From: Astrocystis sublimbata
Taxonomy: Eukaryota > Ascomycota > Sordariomycetes > Xylariales > Xylariaceae
Direction: 5' to 3'
NCBI GenBank assembly: GCA_022453515.1
Contig: JAJNNY010000142.1
Span: 1-24,803 of the forward strand
DNA: 24,803 nt
Shown here: piece by piece, positions 1-11,104 of the stretch
How positions within the stretch are numbered: position 1 is the stretch's first letter
How the letters are laid out: the number at the start of each line of letters is the position of its first letter
Made by a program: the position numbers and the translations under genes
The notes under the pieces: model-generated
What the model was told of the DNA's origin: nothing
Database searches by the model: none
Seen by the model: the letters and a program-made list of their open reading frames with translations, nothing else

Positions 1-1324
1 ACCCCACCACCATCTCCTGTCTCTCTGCCACTTCGCAAGTCCGGTGAGAGTAGAAGCACTATCTTGGGCACGCTCTCGACCTCTGGATCCAATCCCATCC
101 TCTCGGCACCCGCGCGTCTGATTATCTCCAGCCTCGCTTTCAGCGGCTCGTCGGCCTCCACCGCAGCCGGAGTCAACTTATTCGCTTTTCCCGCACGGAG
201 GCCCAGCTCCTCCAGCGCCACAAAAACGCCCGGATTCGAAACGTCGACCAAGGATGCGCGGATCGTGCTGCCGTCCGGCAGATCAAGGACGTCCACGGCG
301 TTCCCCGTAGGCAGCGCACGTCTCGTCTTCGCGCCCGCCGGGTCGATGAAGCTCAGGGTGATGCGGCTCTGTTCCCTGGCACGCCGTCCATTGCATAGTT
401 GCCGCTCGGACAGTAAGAGTATTGGGGTGACTCGCCACCTCCATCCCTCTTTCCTTCGCCTTGCTTGATCCCACGATTAGATGCTCGGACGCGGAAGCGC
501 GCATGTATGATCTTGGAGGTGTTCGTATTGAAGACCCGGACGAAAGCCTCGGTGTACTCTTCCTCGTCTTCCTCCCCCTCCATACCACCATCTTCCATGC
601 CGCGCACCGTACGTATCCGTCCCCGCTTCTCCCTCTCGCTCAAGTACCCCCAATCCCACGCCACAGGTCCCACCACGGCACTCATGTTCCCGCAATTCCC
701 CTCCATGTCCAGCTTGCCGTCGCGCACGCCGACCTGCACGAAGGTGAAGTCGACATCCGCGTCGTCCCGGCGCGACGGCGCGAGCACGCACACCTTCGAC
801 GTCGACGAGATGCCCCCGCCCATTCCGTCGAGCTGGCGTCCCGTGAGCGGGTCCGGGGATCCCATTGCCGCGGGGAGGATGCGGGCCCATTCCTCTCCAT
901 GATTACCATTCCCAGATGCTGATAGGGGCAGATCCGAGGCGCGGAGAACGAGGCCGTTGGAGGTCCCGCTGCGCACGAAGAGGGCTGGAAGAGCGCGCTG
1001 GCCTTTCTCCTCCAGGCTCTTGGCTTTTGGCTTGCCTGAGGCCAACTCTTCCTTCGGAAGATGAGAGCAGGCCGGAGAAGCTGTGGTGGATATGGTGCAG
1101 CCGCCGTTTCTTGATGAGGCTGCTACGCGCTTGAGAATGGTCTTGTTGCTACGTGGCACTTGGAAGTGAGGGGGCCTGCCGCCACTGCACTCAGGTCTGA
1201 CTGCTGCAAGGGTGTGTAAGCCTGTATCTCGAACCTCGGTGACACGATACACCTTCGGGGCTGCTGGACATGATAGATACGCGAGCAGACACCTCGGCCG
1301 GATGCGGGGCGCGGAGGGCGGCAT
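1..1324 (-). pseudogene. PrpF-family isomerase, left copy: truncated by the window edge and frameshifted
   Basis: This is the mirror copy of the complete gene at 11105-12718. The frame is open from the ATG at 1324 down to about position 373, where the left arm has two T where the right arm has three A (12056-12058). The missing base shifts the frame. The protein then ends after five foreign residues at a stop at 353-355. Below that point the original PrpF frame resumes in another phase and runs off the window at base 1. A gene finder would report a false protein of about 323 residues here. Because the only lesion is one base in a homopolymer, a sequencing or consensus error is as likely as a real mutation. 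Confidence 0.8.
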
Positions 1325-1917
1325 CAGTTCCAATCAGTCTATCTTCAATGCCCCGAAGCGGCCTATGAGTCTCGATAAGAGTGGTAGTTGCATGCAACAC
1401 AATTCCGAGAGAAGTCCAACTTTGAGTGATTGAGAGATAGATAGAGATGATACAGCCGCTACATCCATATCAAACTCGCGGGCATTGAACGTGATGTTGA
1501 TCCTCTCCCGGGACAAATCGGAGGAAGTTCGCACCTAACCAACTAGTATGGGCCATTTCAATATGCCATTTAGGACGGAGTGATAGTGGAGCCGACGCAT
1601 CTATGATCGGCATGGTACAATGCTGCGTTTGACTTTCATCACATAGTCGCCAAAGGCGGAAAATAGCCAACCTTATGTGGCTCATCAGGACTTTCGAATA
1701 ATAAAATAACGTGGTTTTCACGTTTCACTCCCAGTCTTACAAGGTTGGTTAACTACTATTAAGATATGCTAATTCGATCCAAAGCTTATGCCTCCGGCGC
1801 CTAGCCTATGGTCTTTTATGTAAACCGGCCTCATAGGAATGTCCTCGGAAACAAAAAACAATGCTATGATGTCTTGGCCTCGGAAGACATGCTCTCTCTC
1901 GCCTTGTATAGTACAAT
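1325..1917. other. Spacer between the left CTR9 3' end and the PrpF start
   Basis: This is the mirror of 10512-11104. It should hold the CTR9 3' untranslated region and the PrpF promoter. I see no supported gene; the small open frames here lack recognisable protein features. Confidence 0.5.
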
Positions 1918-4900
1918 TCACTCGTCCTCGTCATCAGGCGCGGCGTCAGCCATGCTGGTATCTGCTGCTTTAACGGGGCTGCCGTCCTCGTCCTCGTCCT
2001 CTTCGTCGCTGTCGTCCAAGACCCTCCCCCGTCTTGCACGTTTTGAGGTGATCCTAGTGGTAGTTTGCTCCTCGTCCTCATCCCGAGGAGTCGTGTGGTC
2101 TACGTCCATGCGATCCTCTGTTGCGTCGACCTTCGAACCGGCATCGGCATCAGACAGTGGCGAACTGCGATTCTCCATGGCCCTCTCAGCACGATCGAGA
2201 GCATCATCGTCGTCATCGTCGCCATTGTCATCAGAACTATCGACCACGATCTCTGCGGATTTGTACTGCTTGTTGTCTTTCTTGGCCAGCCTCCGTTTCT
2301 TCTTGGGTTGGGATTCGTCATCCGACTCCTGGTCCTCTTCACGTCTGGCCTTCTTCTTTCGCTGCGAGCGGTTTTTGGGTTGCTGATCCTCAGTCCGACT
2401 CGGCTTCGGCTTCCTCTTCCGTTTGACCTTCTCTCCCGTCTCCTCATCCGTGGTGAGTTCAGCATCCTCTTCCTTTTTCATGGCTTTGTCGCGTTCCCTT
2501 TCCTTGGCCATCATCTCCTCGCGGTCCTTTCGTAACTTCTCTTGTCTCTCTTTCTCTTGATTTACCGCCTGTTGTCGCTCCTCTTCGCGACGTTTAGCAT
2601 CAGCTTGCCGTTTCTCGAGGACGGCTGCAATCTTTTCCTTGTTCTTCTCCTCGTATTCTTTCTGGCTCTCGATTGAACGGCCCAGCTGCTTGCGCTGTGT
2701 ATTTCGTGCCATGTTGGCACGCGATTCCAAGTCGACCTTGGGATATGGAGGCTGGGGATGTTGCGCGATCTCATCAAGAGCCACAATAGCTGCCTCGAGA
2801 CCCTCCATGGCCTCTTCTAATTGAACAAGAGAGCGCTGCGTTTCAGGTACAACCATTATGTGCTGTACTAGTTGGATCTGCACGAATGCCACATTGAACT
2901 TGAAGTGGCTCTGCTCTGGTGAAATTTGGAGAGCCTGGATCGATAGTTAGCTTTGTTACAAATTCATACAGGCTCACATGTGAACGGCTCGTACCTTATT
3001 AGCGTAGTTCAATGAGGTTTTGAAAGCTTCCAAATTCCGGTCATGCCTGCCTCGGTTGAGCCATGTTCGTCCCAGACATGCCAGGATATTGGCGTCGTTG
3101 CTTTTGCCCTCTTTCGACAAAGCGATCTCGTAGTTCTCGATTGCTTTGGAAAACTGACGCAGCTCCGAATAGGTGTGGCCGATATTAATATAGACATTTG
3201 CATCCTTGATTGTTTCTCGTATCTTGAGGAATACGGGGAGTGCGTTGTGGTAGTCCTTTTTGTCCTCAATAAGGGCAATGGCGACACCTTGAGCAGCAAA
3301 GGCATTCTTGGGGTCTAATTGTAGCGCCTTATCAAAGAACTCCACGGCACGAGTGTATGACGCGGATCGCTTCTGCTTATCCTGATCCGACTCGCGTCGC
3401 ATCTCTCTCGCAGCCATCAATAACAGGTTGCCCATCCCGATCAAGGCGTATCTGTCATGCTTGTCATAGTTCTGGAGAGTGTGTTTGTAGTGTCTCATTT
3501 CCGGATCCTCGTTGATGTTGGTGAGCTTCCTGCGCGAATGAACTCGACCAAGATACCACCCATACAAAGCACGAACTTCAAGGTCGGCCGAGTTCGCTTG
3601 ATACAGTTTTGCAACAGCATCCGGGCCTTCTTTGTTATCCTTACTAGGGTTCTTGCGCAGCTTTATAAAAGCCAGCCGTGCTTGTGCGTCGGTATAGTCG
3701 TCATGGCGTGCTATCAGCTGCTCGTAGACCTCGACTGCTTTGTCCGTCAGGCCCTGGTACTCGTAGCTTCGACCCAGATTGAAGCTGATAGTTGTGACCA
3801 AACCATCGGTGTCTATATCCTCGCCCTTTTCTCCAATCCGCATGCAGGAACCTAAAGCTGCCTGGAACAACTCAGTCGCGCGATCGTGTTTCTCAGCTTG
3901 GGAGTAGAAACATCCGATATTGTTCAGCAGCTGAGGCGGCAGATTCTTTCTCAAAGCTGTACGCAACTCGTTTGCGTCCTCAATTCCGTCCGGATGTTCT
4001 GATGAAGGAATCTGGTCTAACTCGAGTTGTTCTACTTGTAGCAGGCACTGCAGTGCTTTCTCCGGCTGGCTGCTCTCATACAGACGGGCGAGGTTCAGGA
4101 GAATTGAGGGATCTGGTGATAGATTTTTCTTGGGGTCCCTCCAGGCTGTCCGTACTTGTTCCAGGTAGTCGATGGCCTTACGCATCTCTGCCGACTTATC
4201 CTCTTTCGTTGCAGCGAACTGATTCATGAATACCTCCTCCGCATATAGCGTACCCAAGAGGATCATGGCTTCGTAGATGCGCTCGTGTTTTCCGGCAGGT
4301 TGCATCATTTTCTCTAGTCTGAGTTTTGCCTCGCCAAAATCTTTGTTGACGACGGATAGTTGGGCAACGCCAAATTTGGCGGGCAGGTAGCCTCTCTCTA
4401 GTCCGCCCCTGGCTTCATCTGCTCGCCGATAGTAGTCCGTAGCTATCTCAGCATTGCCACTGTAGTGCTCCTTCTTCGCCAGCAAGTACCACCCGTCACT
4501 GGCGATGGCATTGACATCCGTGTACTGAATGGCCTTGTTTGCGAGCGAGTCGACATGAGACAGGTTCTTGCTGGACAGGAAGTACCCGGCAAACGTAGCG
4601 CAGGTCAGCGGCTGGCTCTTGTCGTGCTTGAAGGACTTCTGGGTGAACTCGGTCATGGCCTTCTTGTACAGCTTGATGAATTCGGGGCTGTGGATGGGGA
4701 CTTTGCTGCTGGCGTCGAGATAGTACAGGCCAAGCAAAATCAGCGCCTTCGACTCCGGGTTCAGCTCGAGAGATCTGACCCAGGCCTGCTTTGCGTCTTC
4801 CTTGTAGCCCAGCTGCCAGAGACAACAGCCGATACCGATGCGGGGATCTGGATCGGAAAGGTGTGGTGCCTTGAACAAGCTGTCTTGGTATGTTGTCAGA

Positions 4901-5628
4901 GCATCCTTGTAGTTGCCGAGCCCGTACAGCGCACGCGCCTTGCCCATGGCGGCGAGCATGTTCTTTCCCTGCGAGACCTTGCTTGCCTGCTCAAAGGACT
5001 TCAACGCGCTCTTGAGGAGGTCGGCCTTGGCTTGGTCAATGGCCCCGCCCGCGGCAGCTTTGGACGGGGCTTGTAGAGAAGCCTTCAGCAGCTGGAGCAC
5101 GCCGCGGGCCAGGAGTAGAGGAGGGAAGGCAGGGTTTATGCGGGAGGCTTCGTTGAGCGAGGCAGTGGCGAGCTGGAGGTAGTGATCTTTGGTCTTGGCG
5201 TCGGACAGCAGGGCTCCGTCGGGGGCGACGCGGGGTGCCTCGCGACTCTTGCGCAGGTACATCCAGCAGACGCAGCTGATGAGGCTCAGCTTCTCGAGAG
5301 GGGTGGTGTCCTGCATGGCATTGCTGCCGCGGTTGAGCACCTCGATGGCACGGTCGGTCTTGTTCTGCTTGGCGTAGGCAAGCGCGACGGTCATCCAGTA
5401 CAGACGCGCCGTGTGCTCGTTCTCGAACATATCGCAGAGCTCAGTAGGGTCGTCGACAAGGTTGTTGAGATCGATCTCAACATTGATGAATTCGTCGTCC
5501 TCCTGGACGGGGACCTCGATGGTGCCGGGGATGTCATCGAAGCGTTTGCGGGCCGGCTGGGGAGCGACGCCGTGGGTGGCGCCGTTGGCCCCGGCGTGGC
5601 CGTTTCGGGTGGGCGTTGTGGTCGCCAT
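1918..5628 (-). CDS. CTR9: CTR9, Paf1-complex TPR subunit (left copy)
   Basis: Two exons on the minus strand, 5628-2995 and 2934-1918, separated by a 60-base intron (2935-2994), encode 1216 residues. The copy appears identical to the right-arm gene at 6801-10511, including the intron. CTR9 is the scaffold of the nuclear Paf1 complex, which travels with RNA polymerase II and supports elongation and histone modification. The start chosen is the ATG at 5628; the frame stays open 134 codons further upstream, but that part reads through low-complexity repeats and looks like untranslated leader. An exact second copy of a gene that is normally single-copy is suspicious; see the palindrome finding. 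Confidence 0.9.
2935..2994 (-). other. Intron of the left CTR9 copy
   Basis: Mirror of the intron at 9435-9494. It has a GTACGA donor, a GCTAACT branch site and a CCAG acceptor, and lies between codons (phase 0). Confidence 0.88.
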
Positions 5629-5896
5629 CGCGCCACGAGCGGTGAAGGAGGGAGCGAGCTGGAGAGGTGGGCGGAAGCTGAGAGGAGGTGTAAGGTGTGA
5701 TGCGATGCGATGCGCTGAGATGGACGCGACGCACGGCGGGCGAGAGGGCGAGGTGCCGAGGGAAGTGTCAGAAGACAGAGCTCTGGCAGAGACTAGGAAC
5801 ACAAGGCACCAATCATCTCCAGAACAGTTGCACTCTAATATGCCAAGTGTTGTACGTGAATGGTCTGGTGGCGGGTGGGATGGGATGGGATGAGTT

Positions 5897-5944
5897 GAAG
5901 TGGTGAAGTGGTGAAGTGGTGAATTGGTGAATTGGTGAATTGGT
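5897..5944. repeat. Six 8-bp tandem units in the CTR9 leader (left copy)
   Basis: Mirror of 6485-6532. Read on the minus strand it has three ACCAATTC units followed by three ACCACTTC units, then CATCC-like units toward the start codon. Confidence 0.9.
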
Positions 5945-6046
5945 GCTATGGTTGGTTGATAATTGTTGAAATGGCGAGGCTGAACAAAATCCCGGCGTGC
6001 TTCACTTGCACTGCACAAAGTATCCCTCACCTGCAGCCAGTGGACC

Positions 6047-6382
6047 CATAATTAAGGTTCTATATTTTACTAATATCCTAGCTTATAACTACCTAATTAA
6101 GCTCAGTACCTTTACTGTTTTTATTAAAAATTTAAGTTTATTAAAAAGAAATTTGTTAAATTTCTATTTAATCTTTATTTTTATAAATAAATATTAAGTT
6201 ATTTTAATATATATATATATATTAAAATAACTTAATATTTATTTATAAAAATAAAGATTAAATAGAAATTTAACAAATTTCTTTTTAATAAACTTAAATT
6301 TTTAATAAAAACAGTAAAGGTACTGAGCTTAATTAGGTAGTTATAAGCTAGGATATTAGTAAAATATAGAACCTTAATTATG
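6047..6382. other. A/T-rich palindrome core between divergent CTR9 copies
   Basis: Sequence composition changes abruptly at the TGGACCCATAATTAAGG boundary. Inside it is nearly all A and T and ends in an alternating AT run at the exact centre (about 6207-6222). Each half, about 168 bases, is the perfect reverse complement of the other. The mirrored 66-residue open frames at 5997-6197 and 6232-6432 run into this A/T DNA and have no protein character. The core resembles the edge of a RIP-decayed repeat or of an A/T-rich isochore. I recognise no transposon ends, and no source can be named. Confidence 0.75.
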
Positions 6383-6484
6383 GGTCCACTGGCTGCAGGT
6401 GAGGGATACTTTGTGCAGTGCAAGTGAAGCACGCCGGGATTTTGTTCAGCCTCGCCATTTCAACAATTATCAACCAACCATAGC

Positions 6485-6532
6485 ACCAATTCACCAATTC
6501 ACCAATTCACCACTTCACCACTTCACCACTTC
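6485..6532 (+). repeat. Six 8-bp tandem units in the CTR9 leader (right copy)
   Basis: Three copies of ACCAATTC are followed immediately by three of ACCACTTC, then a CATCC-type pyrimidine-rich run to about 6560. The array lies about 270 bases upstream of the CTR9 ATG, in the probable promoter or 5' leader. Confidence 0.9.
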
Positions 6533-6800
6533 AACTCATCCCATCCCATCCCACCCGCCACCAGACCATTCACGTACAACACTTGGCATATTAGAGTGCA
6601 ACTGTTCTGGAGATGATTGGTGCCTTGTGTTCCTAGTCTCTGCCAGAGCTCTGTCTTCTGACACTTCCCTCGGCACCTCGCCCTCTCGCCCGCCGTGCGT
6701 CGCGTCCATCTCAGCGCATCGCATCGCATCACACCTTACACCTCCTCTCAGCTTCCGCCCACCTCTCCAGCTCGCTCCCTCCTTCACCGCTCGTGGCGCG

Positions 6801-9800
6801 ATGGCGACCACAACGCCCACCCGAAACGGCCACGCCGGGGCCAACGGCGCCACCCACGGCGTCGCTCCCCAGCCGGCCCGCAAACGCTTCGATGACATCC
6901 CCGGCACCATCGAGGTCCCCGTCCAGGAGGACGACGAATTCATCAATGTTGAGATCGATCTCAACAACCTTGTCGACGACCCTACTGAGCTCTGCGATAT
7001 GTTCGAGAACGAGCACACGGCGCGTCTGTACTGGATGACCGTCGCGCTTGCCTACGCCAAGCAGAACAAGACCGACCGTGCCATCGAGGTGCTCAACCGC
7101 GGCAGCAATGCCATGCAGGACACCACCCCTCTCGAGAAGCTGAGCCTCATCAGCTGCGTCTGCTGGATGTACCTGCGCAAGAGTCGCGAGGCACCCCGCG
7201 TCGCCCCCGACGGAGCCCTGCTGTCCGACGCCAAGACCAAAGATCACTACCTCCAGCTCGCCACTGCCTCGCTCAACGAAGCCTCCCGCATAAACCCTGC
7301 CTTCCCTCCTCTACTCCTGGCCCGCGGCGTGCTCCAGCTGCTGAAGGCTTCTCTACAAGCCCCGTCCAAAGCTGCCGCGGGCGGGGCCATTGACCAAGCC
7401 AAGGCCGACCTCCTCAAGAGCGCGTTGAAGTCCTTTGAGCAGGCAAGCAAGGTCTCGCAGGGAAAGAACATGCTCGCCGCCATGGGCAAGGCGCGTGCGC
7501 TGTACGGGCTCGGCAACTACAAGGATGCTCTGACAACATACCAAGACAGCTTGTTCAAGGCACCACACCTTTCCGATCCAGATCCCCGCATCGGTATCGG
7601 CTGTTGTCTCTGGCAGCTGGGCTACAAGGAAGACGCAAAGCAGGCCTGGGTCAGATCTCTCGAGCTGAACCCGGAGTCGAAGGCGCTGATTTTGCTTGGC
7701 CTGTACTATCTCGACGCCAGCAGCAAAGTCCCCATCCACAGCCCCGAATTCATCAAGCTGTACAAGAAGGCCATGACCGAGTTCACCCAGAAGTCCTTCA
7801 AGCACGACAAGAGCCAGCCGCTGACCTGCGCTACGTTTGCCGGGTACTTCCTGTCCAGCAAGAACCTGTCTCATGTCGACTCGCTCGCAAACAAGGCCAT
7901 TCAGTACACGGATGTCAATGCCATCGCCAGTGACGGGTGGTACTTGCTGGCGAAGAAGGAGCACTACAGTGGCAATGCTGAGATAGCTACGGACTACTAT
8001 CGGCGAGCAGATGAAGCCAGGGGCGGACTAGAGAGAGGCTACCTGCCCGCCAAATTTGGCGTTGCCCAACTATCCGTCGTCAACAAAGATTTTGGCGAGG
8101 CAAAACTCAGACTAGAGAAAATGATGCAACCTGCCGGAAAACACGAGCGCATCTACGAAGCCATGATCCTCTTGGGTACGCTATATGCGGAGGAGGTATT
8201 CATGAATCAGTTCGCTGCAACGAAAGAGGATAAGTCGGCAGAGATGCGTAAGGCCATCGACTACCTGGAACAAGTACGGACAGCCTGGAGGGACCCCAAG
8301 AAAAATCTATCACCAGATCCCTCAATTCTCCTGAACCTCGCCCGTCTGTATGAGAGCAGCCAGCCGGAGAAAGCACTGCAGTGCCTGCTACAAGTAGAAC
8401 AACTCGAGTTAGACCAGATTCCTTCATCAGAACATCCGGACGGAATTGAGGACGCAAACGAGTTGCGTACAGCTTTGAGAAAGAATCTGCCGCCTCAGCT
8501 GCTGAACAATATCGGATGTTTCTACTCCCAAGCTGAGAAACACGATCGCGCGACTGAGTTGTTCCAGGCAGCTTTAGGTTCCTGCATGCGGATTGGAGAA
8601 AAGGGCGAGGATATAGACACCGATGGTTTGGTCACAACTATCAGCTTCAATCTGGGTCGAAGCTACGAGTACCAGGGCCTGACGGACAAAGCAGTCGAGG
8701 TCTACGAGCAGCTGATAGCACGCCATGACGACTATACCGACGCACAAGCACGGCTGGCTTTTATAAAGCTGCGCAAGAACCCTAGTAAGGATAACAAAGA
8801 AGGCCCGGATGCTGTTGCAAAACTGTATCAAGCGAACTCGGCCGACCTTGAAGTTCGTGCTTTGTATGGGTGGTATCTTGGTCGAGTTCATTCGCGCAGG
8901 AAGCTCACCAACATCAACGAGGATCCGGAAATGAGACACTACAAACACACTCTCCAGAACTATGACAAGCATGACAGATACGCCTTGATCGGGATGGGCA
9001 ACCTGTTATTGATGGCTGCGAGAGAGATGCGACGCGAGTCGGATCAGGATAAGCAGAAGCGATCCGCGTCATACACTCGTGCCGTGGAGTTCTTTGATAA
9101 GGCGCTACAATTAGACCCCAAGAATGCCTTTGCTGCTCAAGGTGTCGCCATTGCCCTTATTGAGGACAAAAAGGACTACCACAACGCACTCCCCGTATTC
9201 CTCAAGATACGAGAAACAATCAAGGATGCAAATGTCTATATTAATATCGGCCACACCTATTCGGAGCTGCGTCAGTTTTCCAAAGCAATCGAGAACTACG
9301 AGATCGCTTTGTCGAAAGAGGGCAAAAGCAACGACGCCAATATCCTGGCATGTCTGGGACGAACATGGCTCAACCGAGGCAGGCATGACCGGAATTTGGA
9401 AGCTTTCAAAACCTCATTGAACTACGCTAATAAGGTACGAGCCGTTCACATGTGAGCCTGTATGAATTTGTAACAAAGCTAACTATCGATCCAGGCTCTC
9501 CAAATTTCACCAGAGCAGAGCCACTTCAAGTTCAATGTGGCATTCGTGCAGATCCAACTAGTACAGCACATAATGGTTGTACCTGAAACGCAGCGCTCTC
9601 TTGTTCAATTAGAAGAGGCCATGGAGGGTCTCGAGGCAGCTATTGTGGCTCTTGATGAGATCGCGCAACATCCCCAGCCTCCATATCCCAAGGTCGACTT
9701 GGAATCGCGTGCCAACATGGCACGAAATACACAGCGCAAGCAGCTGGGCCGTTCAATCGAGAGCCAGAAAGAATACGAGGAGAAGAACAAGGAAAAGATT

Positions 9801-10511
9801 GCAGCCGTCCTCGAGAAACGGCAAGCTGATGCTAAACGTCGCGAAGAGGAGCGACAACAGGCGGTAAATCAAGAGAAAGAGAGACAAGAGAAGTTACGAA
9901 AGGACCGCGAGGAGATGATGGCCAAGGAAAGGGAACGCGACAAAGCCATGAAAAAGGAAGAGGATGCTGAACTCACCACGGATGAGGAGACGGGAGAGAA
10001 GGTCAAACGGAAGAGGAAGCCGAAGCCGAGTCGGACTGAGGATCAGCAACCCAAAAACCGCTCGCAGCGAAAGAAGAAGGCCAGACGTGAAGAGGACCAG
10101 GAGTCGGATGACGAATCCCAACCCAAGAAGAAACGGAGGCTGGCCAAGAAAGACAACAAGCAGTACAAATCCGCAGAGATCGTGGTCGATAGTTCTGATG
10201 ACAATGGCGACGATGACGACGATGATGCTCTCGATCGTGCTGAGAGGGCCATGGAGAATCGCAGTTCGCCACTGTCTGATGCCGATGCCGGTTCGAAGGT
10301 CGACGCAACAGAGGATCGCATGGACGTAGACCACACGACTCCTCGGGATGAGGACGAGGAGCAAACTACCACTAGGATCACCTCAAAACGTGCAAGACGG
10401 GGGAGGGTCTTGGACGACAGCGACGAAGAGGACGAGGACGAGGACGGCAGCCCCGTTAAAGCAGCAGATACCAGCATGGCTGACGCCGCGCCTGATGACG
10501 AGGACGAGTGA
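6801..10511 (+). CDS. CTR9: CTR9, Paf1-complex TPR subunit (right copy)
   Basis: Exons 6801-9434 and 9495-10511 join in phase 0 to give 1216 residues. The N-terminal part has the CTR9 signature of an acidic segment with DDPTELC at about residue 60, followed by many tetratricopeptide repeats spanning most of exon 1. Exon 2 opens with a conserved CTR9 segment (FKFNVAFVQIQ), then has a long charged coiled coil rich in E, K and R (about 940-1030), basic lysine/arginine clusters and a very acidic tail ending in DDEDE. CTR9 scaffolds the Paf1 elongation complex in the nucleus. The ATG at 6801 is the first in frame that fits the family; the frame is open upstream but over repeats. PrpF follows on the same strand after 593 bases. 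Identification is firm; whether both copies exist in the genome is doubtful. Confidence 0.96.
9435..9494 (+). other. CTR9 intron
   Basis: A 60-base phase-0 intron with donor GTACGA, branch site GCTAACT (about 9478-9484) and acceptor CCAG. Removing it joins AAT-AAG to GCT-CTC and restores a conserved CTR9 segment. Without splicing the frame ends at the TGA at 9453-9455. Confidence 0.93.
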
Positions 10512-11104
10512 ATTGTACTATACAAGGCGAGAGAGAGCATGTCTTCCGAGGCCAAGACATCATAGCATTGTTTTTTGTTTCCGAGGACATTCCTATGAGG
10601 CCGGTTTACATAAAAGACCATAGGCTAGGCGCCGGAGGCATAAGCTTTGGATCGAATTAGCATATCTTAATAGTAGTTAACCAACCTTGTAAGACTGGGA
10701 GTGAAACGTGAAAACCACGTTATTTTATTATTCGAAAGTCCTGATGAGCCACATAAGGTTGGCTATTTTCCGCCTTTGGCGACTATGTGATGAAAGTCAA
10801 ACGCAGCATTGTACCATGCCGATCATAGATGCGTCGGCTCCACTATCACTCCGTCCTAAATGGCATATTGAAATGGCCCATACTAGTTGGTTAGGTGCGA
10901 ACTTCCTCCGATTTGTCCCGGGAGAGGATCAACATCACGTTCAATGCCCGCGAGTTTGATATGGATGTAGCGGCTGTATCATCTCTATCTATCTCTCAAT
11001 CACTCAAAGTTGGACTTCTCTCGGAATTGTGTTGCATGCAACTACCACTCTTATCGAGACTCATAGGCCGCTTCGGGGCATTGAAGATAGACTGATTGGA
11101 ACTG
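10512..11104. other. Spacer between CTR9 and PrpF (right arm)
   Basis: No supported gene. It should contain the CTR9 3' end and the PrpF promoter. A pyrimidine-rich CTATCTATCTCTC stretch lies near 10985, about 120 bases before the PrpF ATG. Small open frames here show no recognisable protein features. Confidence 0.5.

Larger units (their letters stand above)
1..6214. repeat. Left arm of a 12.4-kb zero-spacer inverted repeat
   Basis: Read on the minus strand, this stretch repeats 6215-12429. Position x pairs with 12429-x from the centre out to about position 373. Beyond that x pairs with 12430-x, because the left arm lacks one base there. Base 1 pairs with 12429, so the repeat runs to the window edge and its true left end is not seen. 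Both CTR9 exons, the CTR9 intron, the untranslated regions, the spacers and the PrpF coding region all match. I compared the arms through mirrored reading frames and by eye, not with an aligner, so a rare substitution in non-coding parts could have been missed. Confidence 0.95.

Noticed and set aside
5997..6432. Mirrored 66-residue open frames around the palindrome centre
   Set aside because: They consist mostly of A/T-rich DNA giving Leu/Ile/Asn/Lys-rich peptides; no motif and no coding composition.
6399..6800. 134-codon in-frame N-terminal extension of CTR9
   Set aside because: The frame is open but begins at the A/T core edge and reads through tandem repeats and pyrimidine runs. The CTR9 family begins near the ATG at 6801, so this is probably leader sequence.
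9894..10621. Antisense open frames opposite the CTR9 C-terminal region, rich in Ser or Leu/Ile
   Set aside because: They arise from the complement of Glu/Asp/Lys codons in the charged tail of CTR9; hydrophobic runs there are not real membrane segments.
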